The notes under the pieces: model-generated
Databases searched by the model: none
Told to the model about the DNA's origin: nothing
What the model saw: the letters and a program-made list of their open reading frames with translations, nothing else
Assembly: GCA_963762525.1 (NCBI GenBank)
Contig: CAVXKT010000003.1
Span: 248,001-312,000, forward strand
Direction of reading: 5' to 3'
Length of the DNA stretch: 64,000 bases
Origin: DATFDN01 sp963762525
GTDB lineage: Bacteria > Pseudomonadota > Alphaproteobacteria > Acetobacterales > Acetobacteraceae
Part shown: piece after piece, positions 19,461 to 27,558 of the stretch
Layout of the letters: every line of letters begins with the position of its first letter
Numbering within the stretch: the stretch's first letter is position 1
Made by a program: the position numbers and the translations under genes

Positions 19461-20236
19461 TCGCGCGGCTCGCCGCGGCCGCCGATATCGGCGAAGCCCC
19501 AGAGACGCACGTCGGGTCGATAATCGATATGCGACAGCATCCGCCCGCGACAGATCTTCATCTGCGGCGGCGGCAAGCTGCGCTGCATGTGCAGCCGCTC
19601 CAGCAGCTCGTCGAGCAGCCAGCCGGGCACATGCTCGCGCTCGGTGGGATAGATCCAGCGGAACATCAACAGGTGGCTCAGCAGCGCCTCCCAATGCTGT
19701 TCCAGCAGCTCCAGCAGCCGCCGCCAATCGATGCGCGCGTGCTGGCGCAGGATCAGGTGCATGATGTCCGGCCCGTCGAAGCGATGGCGGAGCTGGATGA
19801 AGGCCTTGGCGCAGATCAGCTCGGTCGGCGGCACCACGGCGACGCGGGCGCCGAACAGGTCGAGACTCGGGGCGTCTTCGAACCACGCGTCCGTGACCGG
19901 CATGGTGCCGGCCGCGCAGGCGAAGATCACGTCGATGAAATGGGCGCCGCGACGGAGCTTGCCGATCCAGCGTTCATCCTCGACCTCCACGCTGCCGCCG
20001 CGGTCGCGGAACCGCGCCAGGATGCGCGGGAAGTCGCCCGGCTTGCAGAAGATGTCGAGATCCTTGGTGGGCCGCTCGATCCCGGTATAGGCCGCGAGCG
20101 CGTATGTGCCGGCGAGCAGGAACGGGACCCGCTCGGCCGCCAGGTCGGCGAGCGTCTCGGCGTAGAACGCCTCGGCGCCGTAGGGGGCGGTCGGCAGGGC
20201 GGCGTTCAGCGCGGGCATCCGAGGCTCGTGCGACAT
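19457..20236 (-). CDS. Nucleotidyltransferase-fold protein
   Basis: A 259-aa protein. PFLLAGTYALAAYTGIERPTKDLDIFC shows the nucleotidyltransferase pattern (a G-[ST]-like helix, then the DxD pair in KDLDIF); a later block, PTELICAKAFIQLRHRFDGPDIMHL, resembles the AbiEii/MNT-like group. The start is ATG 20236 (MSHEPRMPALNAAL). Proteins of this type transfer NMPs to proteins, RNAs or small molecules; the substrate here is unknown. The stop overlaps the start of the metallophosphoesterase, and the gene is divergent from the CoA-transferase gene with 90 bp between. Confidence 0.72.
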   Translation of the reverse strand: MSHEPRMPALNAALPTAPYGAEAFYAETLADLAAERVPFLLAGTYALAAYTGIERPTKDLDIFCKPGDFPRILARFRDRGGSVEVEDERWIGKLRRGAHFIDVIFACAAGTMPVTDAWFEDAPSLDLFGARVAVVPPTELICAKAFIQLRHRFDGPDIMHLILRQHARIDWRRLLELLEQHWEALLSHLLMFRWIYPTEREHVPGWLLDELLERLHMQRSLPPPQMKICRGRMLSHIDYRPDVRLWGFADIGGRGEPRE

Positions 20237-20326
20237 GAGAACGGAAACACCCGGCGACGGCGGCGGTTTCGGCTTTGTCGCGGGCCGGCGGCGGCGTATG
20301 GGTCGCCGGTCGAGCCGGAGCAGCGC

Positions 20327-21493
20327 ATGGGCCTGCCGCTGGAGGGCCTGGTCGTCCTGGAGTTCACCCACACGGTAATGGGGCCGTGCTGCGGCGTGGT
20401 GCTGGCCGATCTGGGCGCCGACGTGATCCGGGTGGAACCGCCGGGCGGCGACCGCACGCGCCGCCTGCACGGCTTCGCCACCGGCTTCTTCTCCTATTTC
20501 AATCGCAACAAGCGCTGCGTCTGCATCGATCTGAAGCGCCCCGAAGGCGCGGCCGTGGCGCGCGATATGCTGCGTCGGGCCGATGTGCTGATCGAGAACT
20601 ACGCGCCGGGCACGATGGCGCGCCTCGGCCTCGGCTGGGAGCAGGTGCGGCCGGTCAATCCGCGGCTGATCTACTGCGCACTGAAGGGCTTCCTGCCGGG
20701 ACCCTACGCGCATCGCCCGGCGCTCGACGAGATCGCCCAATTCATGACCGGGCTCGCGTACATGACCGGCCCGCCGGGCCGGCCGCTGCGGGCCGGGGCG
20801 TCGGTGATCGACATCCTGGGCGGGGTGATGGGCGACGTCGCCATCCTGGCCGCCTTGCGCGACCGCGACCGCGACGGCAAGGGACGCCGCGTGGTCGGCA
20901 CGCTGTTCGAAGCCGCCGCCTTTCTGGTGGCGCAGCACATGGCCGGCGAGGCCGCGAGCGGCCGCAAGGCGGCGCCGATGCCGGCGCGCGAGAGCGCCTG
21001 GGGCATCTACGAGACGTTCGAGACCGCCGACGGTCGGCAGTTGTTCATTGGCATCACCTCGGATAACCACTGGCGAGCGTTCTGCGCGCATTTCGATCGC
21101 CCCGACCTGTCGGCCGATCCGCGTTTCATCACCAATGCCGATCGCGCGCGCAATCGCGTCGCCTTGCGCCCGTACGTGGCGGCGATCGCCCGCTCGCGGG
21201 CCGCCGATGCGCTTGCGGAAGCGCTCGACGCCGCCGCCATTCCGTTCTCGCCGGTGAATACTCCATCCGACCTGTTCGACGACCCGCAGCTACTGGCGCA
21301 TGCGCTTGCCGTGCGGATGCCGAACGGCGCGACCGCGAACCTGCCGCCGCTGCCGCTCGCGATCGACGACATTACGCCGGGTTTACGGCTGCAGCCGCCC
21401 GGTCCGGGCGAGCATACCGACGCCGTTCTGGCCGAGTTCGGGTGGCCGGCGGAGCGCATCGCGGCGCTGCGGGGCGAGGGCGTGGTCGGCTGA
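20327..21493 (+). CDS. CaiB/BaiF family CoA-transferase (class III)
   Basis: A 388-aa enzyme moving CoA between carboxylic acids. Family blocks: VVLEFTHTVMGPCCGVVLADLGADVIRVEPPGGD near the N-terminus, NRNKRCVCIDLKRPEG, ENYAPGTMARLGLGWE, and the segment RPALDEIAQFMTGLAYMTG that carries the catalytic Asp. The start ATG at 20327 follows GGAGCAGC. The substrate cannot be told from sequence. It stands alone; the neighbouring 23-codon lipoprotein-like reading frame follows after 2 bp. Confidence 0.88.
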   Translation: MGLPLEGLVVLEFTHTVMGPCCGVVLADLGADVIRVEPPGGDRTRRLHGFATGFFSYFNRNKRCVCIDLKRPEGAAVARDMLRRADVLIENYAPGTMARLGLGWEQVRPVNPRLIYCALKGFLPGPYAHRPALDEIAQFMTGLAYMTGPPGRPLRAGASVIDILGGVMGDVAILAALRDRDRDGKGRRVVGTLFEAAAFLVAQHMAGEAASGRKAAPMPARESAWGIYETFETADGRQLFIGITSDNHWRAFCAHFDRPDLSADPRFITNADRARNRVALRPYVAAIARSRAADALAEALDAAAIPFSPVNTPSDLFDDPQLLAHALAVRMPNGATANLPPLPLAIDDITPGLRLQPPGPGEHTDAVLAEFGWPAERIAALRGEGVVG

Positions 21494-21495
21494 TC

Positions 21496-21567
21496 ATGAG
21501 GGTGTGGCTGCTTCCACTGCTCGCGGCGCTGGGCGGCTGCGGCGCGGCGATCGAGCATGCGCCGTAG
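21496..21567 (+). CDS. Possible 23-aa lipoprotein or remnant of one
   Basis: The frame MRVWLLPLLAALGGCGAAIEHAP begins 2 bp after the CoA-transferase stop and carries a signal peptide with lipobox LGGC. The mature peptide would be only nine residues. It overlaps, on the other strand, the place where the adjacent VapC should have its C-terminus. It may be an entericidin-like micro-lipoprotein, or the leftover start of a longer lipoprotein cut off when the toxin-antitoxin cassette arrived. Confidence 0.35.
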   Translation: MRVWLLPLLAALGGCGAAIEHAP

Positions 21568-21849
21568 AGGCGCCGGCAGATGGCCGCGTGCAGCGCGTCC
21601 GGGGCTCTCAGCATCAGGTCGAAGCGGCGAACATACACGCTGGCCAGGCGCGCGTCCGCCGCCAGCAAGTCGCATGGCGACGTCATGGCGGCGCGGAAAC
21701 CGAGATAACGCCGCAGCCACTTCGGCGCCCGCAAATTCGCTGACGACCAGCGTGTCCGGCCAGCCCGCGAGAAAGCGGTCCACCCCAACGCTGGAAGCCT
21801 CCTCCATCAGGGCCGACATCAGCGCGCTCGCGTCCAGGTAGGCGCTCAT
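21565..21849 (-). pseudogene. PIN-domain (VapC-type) toxin, broken
   Basis: The start ATG 21849 overlaps the antitoxin stop (ATGA) behind GAGGAGG. The first frame gives MSAYLDASALMSALMEE with the first acidic residue and VVSEFAGAEVAAALSR with the second. After an indel near 21700 another frame gives LAADARLASVYVRRFDLMLR and APDALHAAICRRL with the third acidic residue. The final family block carrying the fourth acidic residue is not recognisable, so the C-terminus seems lost. VapC toxins are tRNA/rRNA endonucleases; this copy is probably inactive. The left boundary is approximate. Confidence 0.65.
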
Positions 21850-22092
21850 GCCTCCTCGTAAAGCCGGCGCAGCAACTCGACCGAAGAAATGGGCGCCGCT
21901 CGGCGTGCCTTGCGCCGCGCACGGAACGCCGCGTATCCGGCCGGAGTGATGCGAGCGGGCGGCGTTGCCGTCATGCGGAGCTCGACTACCGGCTTGCCGC
22001 GGCGCGTAATCACCACTTCCTCACCAGCGAGCGCCTTGTCGATCAGGCTCGGCAAAACAATTCTTGGCGTCGGCGACACCGTAGCTGCTCAT
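21846..22092 (-). CDS. Phd/YefM family antitoxin
   Basis: The N-terminus MSSYGVADAKNC is in one frame; the rest, LPSLIDKALAGEEVVITRRG, then KPVVELRMTATPP and a basic toxin-binding tail, is in the next. An extra base in the AAAA run at 22054-22057 (TTTT in the coding strand) explains it, giving AKNCLPSLIDKAL. The repaired protein has about 81 residues, normal for a prevent-host-death antitoxin. It binds its own operator and the VapC-type toxin encoded immediately downstream. Confidence 0.75.
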
Positions 22093-22277
22093 GGGCGAGT
22101 CCCCCTGGCGAGTCCCCTGGATGGCTATCGGTACAGCCATCACCGGAGGTGGATGTCGAGAAGATGTTCGCGGCATTCGCGTAATGAGGCTTCCGGCGCG
22201 TTGGCAATGGCTTTGCCGTGCGGCATGGTGGCGTGTTGGCCGCCGGTCTGGCACCAACTCCGAAAGGGGAGGCAGAA

Positions 22278-22481
22278 ATGGCAGTAGCAAGCGTATCGAA
22301 AATCACCGCAGCTTCGCCCACCAGCTTCGATGCCGCCGTGCAGGAGGGTCTTTCGCGGGCGAATAGAACCTTGCGCGGCATCACCGGCCTTCACGTGGTC
22401 GAGCAAAAGGCGAGCGTGACCGACGGCAAGATCGCGGAATACCGGGTGACGATGGAGGTCACCTTCATTCTGGAGGGCTGA
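22278..22481 (+). CDS. Dodecin family protein
   Basis: A 67-aa protein, with start ATG 22278 after AAAGGGGAGG. The pattern VSKITAASPTSFDAAVQEGL, TLRGITGLHVVEQ and DGKIAEYRVTMEVTF is that of dodecin, a dodecameric shell protein that buffers flavin or CoA. The tryptophan that stacks on the flavin in studied dodecins, expected in the loop after TLR, is absent (ITGLHV). It may bind another ligand or bind flavin more weakly. Convergent with the flavin reductase gene, which is suggestive but not proof of a link. Confidence 0.88.
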   Translation: MAVASVSKITAASPTSFDAAVQEGLSRANRTLRGITGLHVVEQKASVTDGKIAEYRVTMEVTFILEG

Positions 22482-22495
22482 ACCCGCGCCGGCAT

Positions 22496-22524
22496 GTGGA
22501 CGAGAGCGAACGGCTTTCGTCCAC
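22496..22524. terminator. Stem-loop between convergent dodecin and flavin reductase genes
   Basis: GTGGACGAGAGC (22496-22507) can pair with GCTTTCGTCCAC (22513-22524), a 12-bp stem with one G-T wobble and a 5-nt loop. It fills the 44-bp gap between two convergent genes, so it could end transcription from both sides. There is no long T run on either side, so a simple intrinsic terminator is not certain. Confidence 0.55.
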
Positions 22525-22525
22525 G

Positions 22526-23032
22526 TCAGGCGGCGCCCTCGGGATGCGGCGGCAGGCGATGGTAGCCGCGGGCGAAGTAGATCAGGGTTTCCCGCGCCAC
22601 CCCCAGCCGCACCGCCTCGACGATGCAGAAGAAGACGTCATGCGTGCCGACTTCCACGGCGCGGTCGATGCGGCAGTCGAAGGCGACCGCGGCATCCTCC
22701 AGCACCGGGGCGCCGGTCAGCAGCGCCGCCCAGACGCCGGCCTCGAAGCGCCCTTCGGGGCTGTGCGCGGTGAGGCCCGCGAACACCGCCGACACTTCCT
22801 CGTGCGTCGCCGCCAACGTGTTCACGCACAGCACGCCATTGGTCTTCAGGGCGGGATAGGAGTCGTTTGCGCGGTTGGCGCAGACCAGCAACGTCGGCGG
22901 CGTGTCGGTGACGCTGCACACCGCCGAGGCGGTAAAGCCGGCCCTTCCGCCCGGACCGTCGGTGGTGATCACGTTCACCGCCGCGCCCAGCCGCGCCATG
23001 GCCTCGCGATAGGCTTGCCTGTCCACGGGCAC
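22526..23032 (-). CDS. Flavin reductase domain protein (RutF/HpaC-like)
   Basis: A 168-aa FMN-binding split-barrel enzyme that reduces flavin with NAD(P)H for a partner monooxygenase. Visible: MARLGAAVNVITTDGPGGRA, FTASAVCSVTDTPPTLLVC, LCVNTLAATHEEVS, GAPVLEDAAVAFDC and GTHDVFFCIVEAV. The start is GTG 23032 (MPVDRQAYREAM). The family resembles RutF, but no other pyrimidine-degradation gene is close, so the partner oxygenase is unknown. Confidence 0.85.
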   Translation of the reverse strand: MPVDRQAYREAMARLGAAVNVITTDGPGGRAGFTASAVCSVTDTPPTLLVCANRANDSYPALKTNGVLCVNTLAATHEEVSAVFAGLTAHSPEGRFEAGVWAALLTGAPVLEDAAVAFDCRIDRAVEVGTHDVFFCIVEAVRLGVARETLIYFARGYHRLPPHPEGAA

Positions 23033-23093
23033 GCCGCTTCTCCAAGTTTTCGGTCGGCATTCTGGCCCGCCGGGGACGGGCGGGAAAGCCGGA

Positions 23094-23996
23094 CTATTCC
23101 GCCGTGCGCTTCCCCGGCAGCGCAATGCCGGTGAGTGCCTCGAACACCCGAATGACCGACGAATCATCCTTGGCCGCGTGGCCGGAGGCTGCGGTCGCCA
23201 GAAACAACTGATGCGCCGCGCTCGCCAGCGGCAACGGAAAGCTCAGCGCCCGCGCCTGGTCGAGCACGATCCCCAGGTCCTTGACGAAGATGCTGGCGGC
23301 CGAGAGCGCCCGGTCGTCGCCGCTCAGGATATGCGGAATCCGGTTCTGCCACATCCAGGAACTTCCCGCCGAGGCGGAGATCACGTCGTAGAGCGTGCGC
23401 GGGTCGGCGCCGGCACGGATGCCGAGCGCCAGCGCCTCGGCCGCAACCGCGATATGCACGCCGGCGAGCAATTGGTTGACCATCTTCACCGTGCTGCCGA
23501 TGCCCGCCCGGTCGCCGAGGCGGAAGACCCGGCCGGCGATGGCGTCGAGCACCGGCGCCGCGCGCTCGAACGCCGCCGGCGCCCCCGAGCCCATCACCGT
23601 CATGCTGCCCGCATCGGCCCCGGTCTTGCCGCCGGAAACCGGCGCATCGAGCATCAGCAACCCGGCGCCGTTGAGCCGCGTCTCGGTCTCGCGGGCGGTG
23701 TCGGGCGGGGTGGTGACCGAGCAGATCACCACGCTGTCGCGCGGCAGTCTTGGCACGCAGCCTGCGGGTCCGAACAGCACCGCGTCCTGCTGGGCCGCGT
23801 TCACCACCAGAATCAGCACCGCCCCCAGATCGGCCGGCAGCTCCGCCGCCGTCGCCACCGCCGCCGCGCCGGCGGCGGTGATCGCCGCGCGCGCCTCGGC
23901 GCGAGTGTCGCAGCCGGTCACGTCGTGGCCCTTCCCCACCAGGTTGCGTGCGGCGCCCATGCCCATGTTGCCCAGCCCGATCACGCCGACCTTCAT
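23094..23996 (-). CDS. NAD(P)-dependent 3-hydroxyacid dehydrogenase (L-threonate dehydrogenase-like)
   Basis: A 300-aa beta-hydroxyacid dehydrogenase. The N-terminal Rossmann motif is VGVIGLGNMGMGAARNL. The substrate motif is LDAPVSGGKTGADAG, and the catalytic lysine lies in GSTVKMVNQLLAG. The tail IFVKDLGIVLDQA is also typical. The closest match in pattern is L-threonate dehydrogenase (LtnD/YgbJ), but ltnI/ltnK-type partners are missing, so 3-hydroxyisobutyrate or a tartronate-like substrate cannot be excluded. The VWA gene follows on the same strand, with its start 9 bp upstream of this one's neighbourhood end at 24006. Confidence 0.85.
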   Translation of the reverse strand: MKVGVIGLGNMGMGAARNLVGKGHDVTGCDTRAEARAAITAAGAAAVATAAELPADLGAVLILVVNAAQQDAVLFGPAGCVPRLPRDSVVICSVTTPPDTARETETRLNGAGLLMLDAPVSGGKTGADAGSMTVMGSGAPAAFERAAPVLDAIAGRVFRLGDRAGIGSTVKMVNQLLAGVHIAVAAEALALGIRAGADPRTLYDVISASAGSSWMWQNRIPHILSGDDRALSAASIFVKDLGIVLDQARALSFPLPLASAAHQLFLATAASGHAAKDDSSVIRVFEALTGIALPGKRTAE

Positions 23997-24005
23997 CGCC
24001 GCCTC

Positions 24006-25343
24006 CTACCGCGTCATCTCCAACAAATCCGTCACCACCCGCTCGAGATCGCGCAAGGTGGCGCACACGCGCACCATCTGGCAGTGCGGCGCATAGCGGA
24101 ACATGTCGGAATCGCCGGTGCCCCAGGAGCTGCGATACTCCGGGTTGAGCCAGATCACCCGCTTGGCACGCGCCGACAGGCGCTGGATGATGTCCACACG
24201 CGGCTCGGTGCGGTTGCCGCGCGCATCGCCCAGGATGAGGACGGTGGATTTGCGATCGACGATGCCCGTCCAGCCCTCCTCGAAGTCGCGCAGGCTGTTG
24301 CCGTAATTGGAGGAGCCGAAACCGATGATCCCGAGAATACTGGCGATCGCCGCCTCGATCGGTTCGGTTTCAAGAATCTCGCTCACCTCGATCAGGCTGC
24401 CGGCGAAGGCGAAGCTGCGAATGTCGGCCAGCGCCTCGTTCAGCGCGTAGAGGAACATCAGCAGGAACTGCGCCATGGCGGCGACCGAGCCGGAGACATC
24501 GCACAGCACGATCAGCCGGGGCTTCTCGATCCGGCGTTCCTTCCAGACCGTTACCATCGGGATGCCGCCCCAGCCCATGTTGCGGCGGACGGTGCGGCGG
24601 ATGTCGAGCTTGCCGCGCAATCGCCTTTTGCGCGGTTTCGCATGGCGGGTCGCGAGCTTCTTCGCGATCGCGCGGACCAGCACGCGCATCCGCTCATAGT
24701 CGCGCCGGTCGAGATTGGACAGCCGGCTTGATTTCAGCAGCTCCTCGCGGAACGCCTCGTTGTCGCCGCGCGCGAACAGCAGCAGGTTGCGTTCGACGAA
24801 ATCGCGCGTCTGCCCGCGCAAGCCCTCGAGGTGTTCGGCCAGCAGCCGGCTGCGCTCGTCCGCCGACGAGGCGATCTCTCGCTCGACGGCGCGCAGTCCC
24901 ATGCGATCGAGGATGCGCCGGGCGTAGAGGTTTCTCTGCGTGAAGAAGCGGATGTTCTGCACGCCCGCCGCCTCTCCCGCCGCCTCCATGGCGGCGACGA
25001 TGCCGGCCCGGTCGTTGCCGAGCAGCATCCCGCCCAGCCCGCCTTCGCCGGCGCCGGTCGCCGCGCCCGGCTCGGCATCTCGCGCCGCTGCATCGGCTGC
25101 AGCGGCGGCGGCGAAATCGTCGCGCCCGAAATAGAGATCGAAGCATTCCGCGAACGCCGCCTTCTCCTCGGCGGTTTTCGCGAGAACCAGCCCCAGCGTG
25201 TCGCGCAGCACCGCGCGATCGGCATAGCCGACCACCTCGACCGCGCGCACCGCGTCGATACTCTCGGCGGCCGAGACGCGCACGCCGGCGCCGCGCGCCG
25301 CCTCGAAGAACCGGCGCAGCGGCTCGACCGATTGCAGGCTCAC
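24006..25343 (-). CDS. VWA-domain protein, CoxE-like
   Basis: A 445-aa protein with an N-terminal helical domain (SVEPLRRFFEAARGAGVRV), a basic middle (RKRRLRGKLDIRRTVRRNM) and a C-terminal VWA domain with the MIDAS motif CDVSGSVAAM. The start is GTG 25343, overlapping the stop of the MoxR ATPase (GTGA). CoxE and CoxD (MoxR) together mature the CO dehydrogenase active site, and related pairs act as chaperones for other metalloenzymes or complexes. No coxMSL genes are in the window, so the client is unknown. Confidence 0.86.
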   Translation of the reverse strand: MSLQSVEPLRRFFEAARGAGVRVSAAESIDAVRAVEVVGYADRAVLRDTLGLVLAKTAEEKAAFAECFDLYFGRDDFAAAAAADAAARDAEPGAATGAGEGGLGGMLLGNDRAGIVAAMEAAGEAAGVQNIRFFTQRNLYARRILDRMGLRAVEREIASSADERSRLLAEHLEGLRGQTRDFVERNLLLFARGDNEAFREELLKSSRLSNLDRRDYERMRVLVRAIAKKLATRHAKPRKRRLRGKLDIRRTVRRNMGWGGIPMVTVWKERRIEKPRLIVLCDVSGSVAAMAQFLLMFLYALNEALADIRSFAFAGSLIEVSEILETEPIEAAIASILGIIGFGSSNYGNSLRDFEEGWTGIVDRKSTVLILGDARGNRTEPRVDIIQRLSARAKRVIWLNPEYRSSWGTGDSDMFRYAPHCQMVRVCATLRDLERVVTDLLEMTR

Positions 25344-26323
25344 GCCTCCCGTCCGTTCTCGCGGCGGGCCTTGCCGGCAAGCTCGCCAAGCTGCCGCCCG
25401 GCGGTCTCGATGTCGGTCTCGAACTTCAGCAGCACGTTCAGCGTGTCGCGCACCATCGCGATGTCCAGCACGTTCGCGTGCAGCAGCACCAGCACGCGCG
25501 CCCAGTCGATGGTCTCGCTGACCGACGGCGCCTTCTTGAGATCGAGCCCGCGCAGCGATTGCACGAACGCCACCAATTGCCGGCGCAGATTTTCGGATGC
25601 CTCCGGCACCCGGCTGGCGATGATCCGGCGCTCCAGCCCGGCGTCGGGAAAGCCGATATGCAGATGCAGGCATCGCCGCTTCAGCGCGTCACCCAGGTCG
25701 CGCATGTTGTTCGACGTGAGAATGACTACCGGCGCCACCTCGGCGCTCACCCGGCCCAACTCCGGAATCGTCACCTGGTAGTCGGACAGGATTTCGAGCA
25801 GGAACGCCTCGAACTCCTGATCGGACTTGTCCACCTCGTCGATCAGCAGCACCGATCCGCTCGGCGCTTGCAGCGCCCGCAACAGCGGGCGCGGCTCCAG
25901 GAATTCGGCGGAGAAGAACAGATCGCCGAAATCGTGCAGCCGGGCGATCGCCGCATCGAGCGTCGGGGTATCGCCGAGCACCTCGCCCACCTTGTCGCGC
26001 AGGATTTGCGTGTAGAGAAGCTGCTTGCCGTACTTCCACTCATACAGCGCCTTGGCCTCGTCCAGCCCCTCGTAGCACTGCATCCGGATCAGCGGCAGGT
26101 CGAGCCAGAGGGCGATCGACTTCGCGAGCTCGGTCTTGCCGACGCCGGCCGGACCTTCGACCAGGATCGGCTTTTGCAGCCGATGCGCCAGATAGACCGC
26201 GGTGGCGATCTGGCGGCTGGGAATATACCCGACGCCCGCGAGCCCGGCTTCGGCCGCGTCGATGGAGGTCACGCGATGTTCGGCTTGGGAACCCGTGCGC
26301 GGGACCCCGGCTGAGTAGGGCAT
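25340..26323 (-). CDS. MoxR-family AAA+ ATPase, CoxD-like
   Basis: A 327-aa ATPase: Walker A VEGPAGVGKTELAKS, Walker B SVLLIDEVDKSD, sensor segment VILTSNNMRDLGDALKRRC. It is translationally coupled to the VWA protein that follows, the standard MoxR-VWA chaperone pair. The start may be the ATG at 26323 or the GTG at 26272 (MTSIDAAEAGLAGVGY). It probably uses ATP to remodel a protein client together with the VWA partner. Confidence 0.88.
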   Translation of the reverse strand: MPYSAGVPRTGSQAEHRVTSIDAAEAGLAGVGYIPSRQIATAVYLAHRLQKPILVEGPAGVGKTELAKSIALWLDLPLIRMQCYEGLDEAKALYEWKYGKQLLYTQILRDKVGEVLGDTPTLDAAIARLHDFGDLFFSAEFLEPRPLLRALQAPSGSVLLIDEVDKSDQEFEAFLLEILSDYQVTIPELGRVSAEVAPVVILTSNNMRDLGDALKRRCLHLHIGFPDAGLERRIIASRVPEASENLRRQLVAFVQSLRGLDLKKAPSVSETIDWARVLVLLHANVLDIAMVRDTLNVLLKFETDIETAGRQLGELAGKARRENGREA

Positions 26324-26430
26324 TCCAACGTCTCAATCGTATCCGGTGGGATGGCCTAGCATCATCGGCGCCGCGCGCCAAAGCCCCGACGTCATCGCTG
26401 CGATCGGGGCTGCGATGCCTTTCGGCTGAC

Positions 26431-27421
26431 CTACCCCACGATTGCCAGCACGAGGGCCGGACACATCGCCTGGAAATCACCGCTCGCCACATCCAGCACG
26501 ATCGTCCCGCCCTCGAGTCCCGTACCCGTAGCCGACCTGCATCTCGAATACCACGGTTCCGCCCGCCGGGACCGACAGGCTGTTGTATCGGACATCGTAG
26601 GTGCCGCTGAACGCGGCCGATTCGTAATCGCCGAGCCCGAACGGCCAAGCCGCCCCGCCATCGGCGGAAACGGAAAACGTGTTGGCGAATTGCCCGACCT
26701 GGAAATCCGGTTCGGTCGGCGGATCTTGCCACCATTGCAGCACGTGTAGAAAGATGTTGCCACCGATAACACCTTGATCGATGGTGAAGAAACCTCCGGA
26801 TCCGACAAAGATTTCGCAAAACCCGTTAATGACGGCATACGACTCGGCATTCAGGACCACGGGCCGATCCGCGGTGTTCGTCCAAGCGAAAACGTAGCTG
26901 GCGGCACCGAATCCTTCCGTGAAGTCGCTGGATGGCGAGCTCCATTCGCCATTGAACTTGACCACGTTGTTCCAGGGCGCGACGGACTCGCCAACAATGT
27001 TGATGTCTCCCGACGGGAGGATAAAAGCGGGTGTGTCCAGAACCACAAAGTTGAAATTCAGCTCCGGAGCCAGCAGCCCGGGAGCCCGGGAGGCGAGCAA
27101 CTCTTTTGCCGCGCGCCAACCTGCAACGGTCGCCTTCAGGCCCGCCATGGTCGACTTGGAGGAAGTCACCAACGCGGCTTTGTGTTCCGGCGATACCTGT
27201 CGAAGACGGGCAAGGAGATCGGTATGCGACTGCGCCGCTTCGGTGGAATCTCGGCGGGTTCTGGCCAGCCGAAGTGCAAGATCCTTATCGAGATAGCCCG
27301 GCCGCTCCGTCGTTCCGCGAAAGCGGTCCACCGGATTTGGCCCGCGGAGAAGCCGAGCCCCGCGCGCGTTCGCCGCCGCGGACAAGGCGGCTCTGATTGG
27401 ACCGGATTCGGGATTCGGCAT
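26431..27421 (-). CDS. Hypothetical protein, beta-rich, of atypical base composition
   Basis: About 329 residues. The N-terminal third is helical and charged. The rest is rich in aromatic and beta-forming residues (NFNFVVLDTPAFILPSGDIN, GEWSSPSSDFTEGFG, GNIFLHVLQWWQDPP, YDVRYNSLSVPAGGTVVFEM). An indel near 26520 shifts the end into another frame, which closes with GLEGGTIVLDVASGDFQAMC. There is no signal peptide and no recognised family. The DNA is visibly more AT-rich than its neighbours, suggesting recent transfer. It stands alone between MoxR and SMP-30 genes. Confidence 0.6.
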
Positions 27422-27558
27422 GGAAAGTCGCCTTTGCTCAAGCCCTGATTTGGTCGGACCCGGACGGTGGTGCCTGGAGGATTTTTAGGCGTGTCCTCGA
27501 TTGGGGGCAAATCGCGAGGCGTCGCGCAGTCGCGGCCGCAACCGATCTGCCGTTCTCG

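Noticed and set aside
19391..20326. Long plus-strand open frame before the CoA-transferase start
   Set aside because: It lies antisense to the nucleotidyltransferase gene, and the CoA-transferase family homology begins only at ATG 20327 with its own ribosome-binding site.
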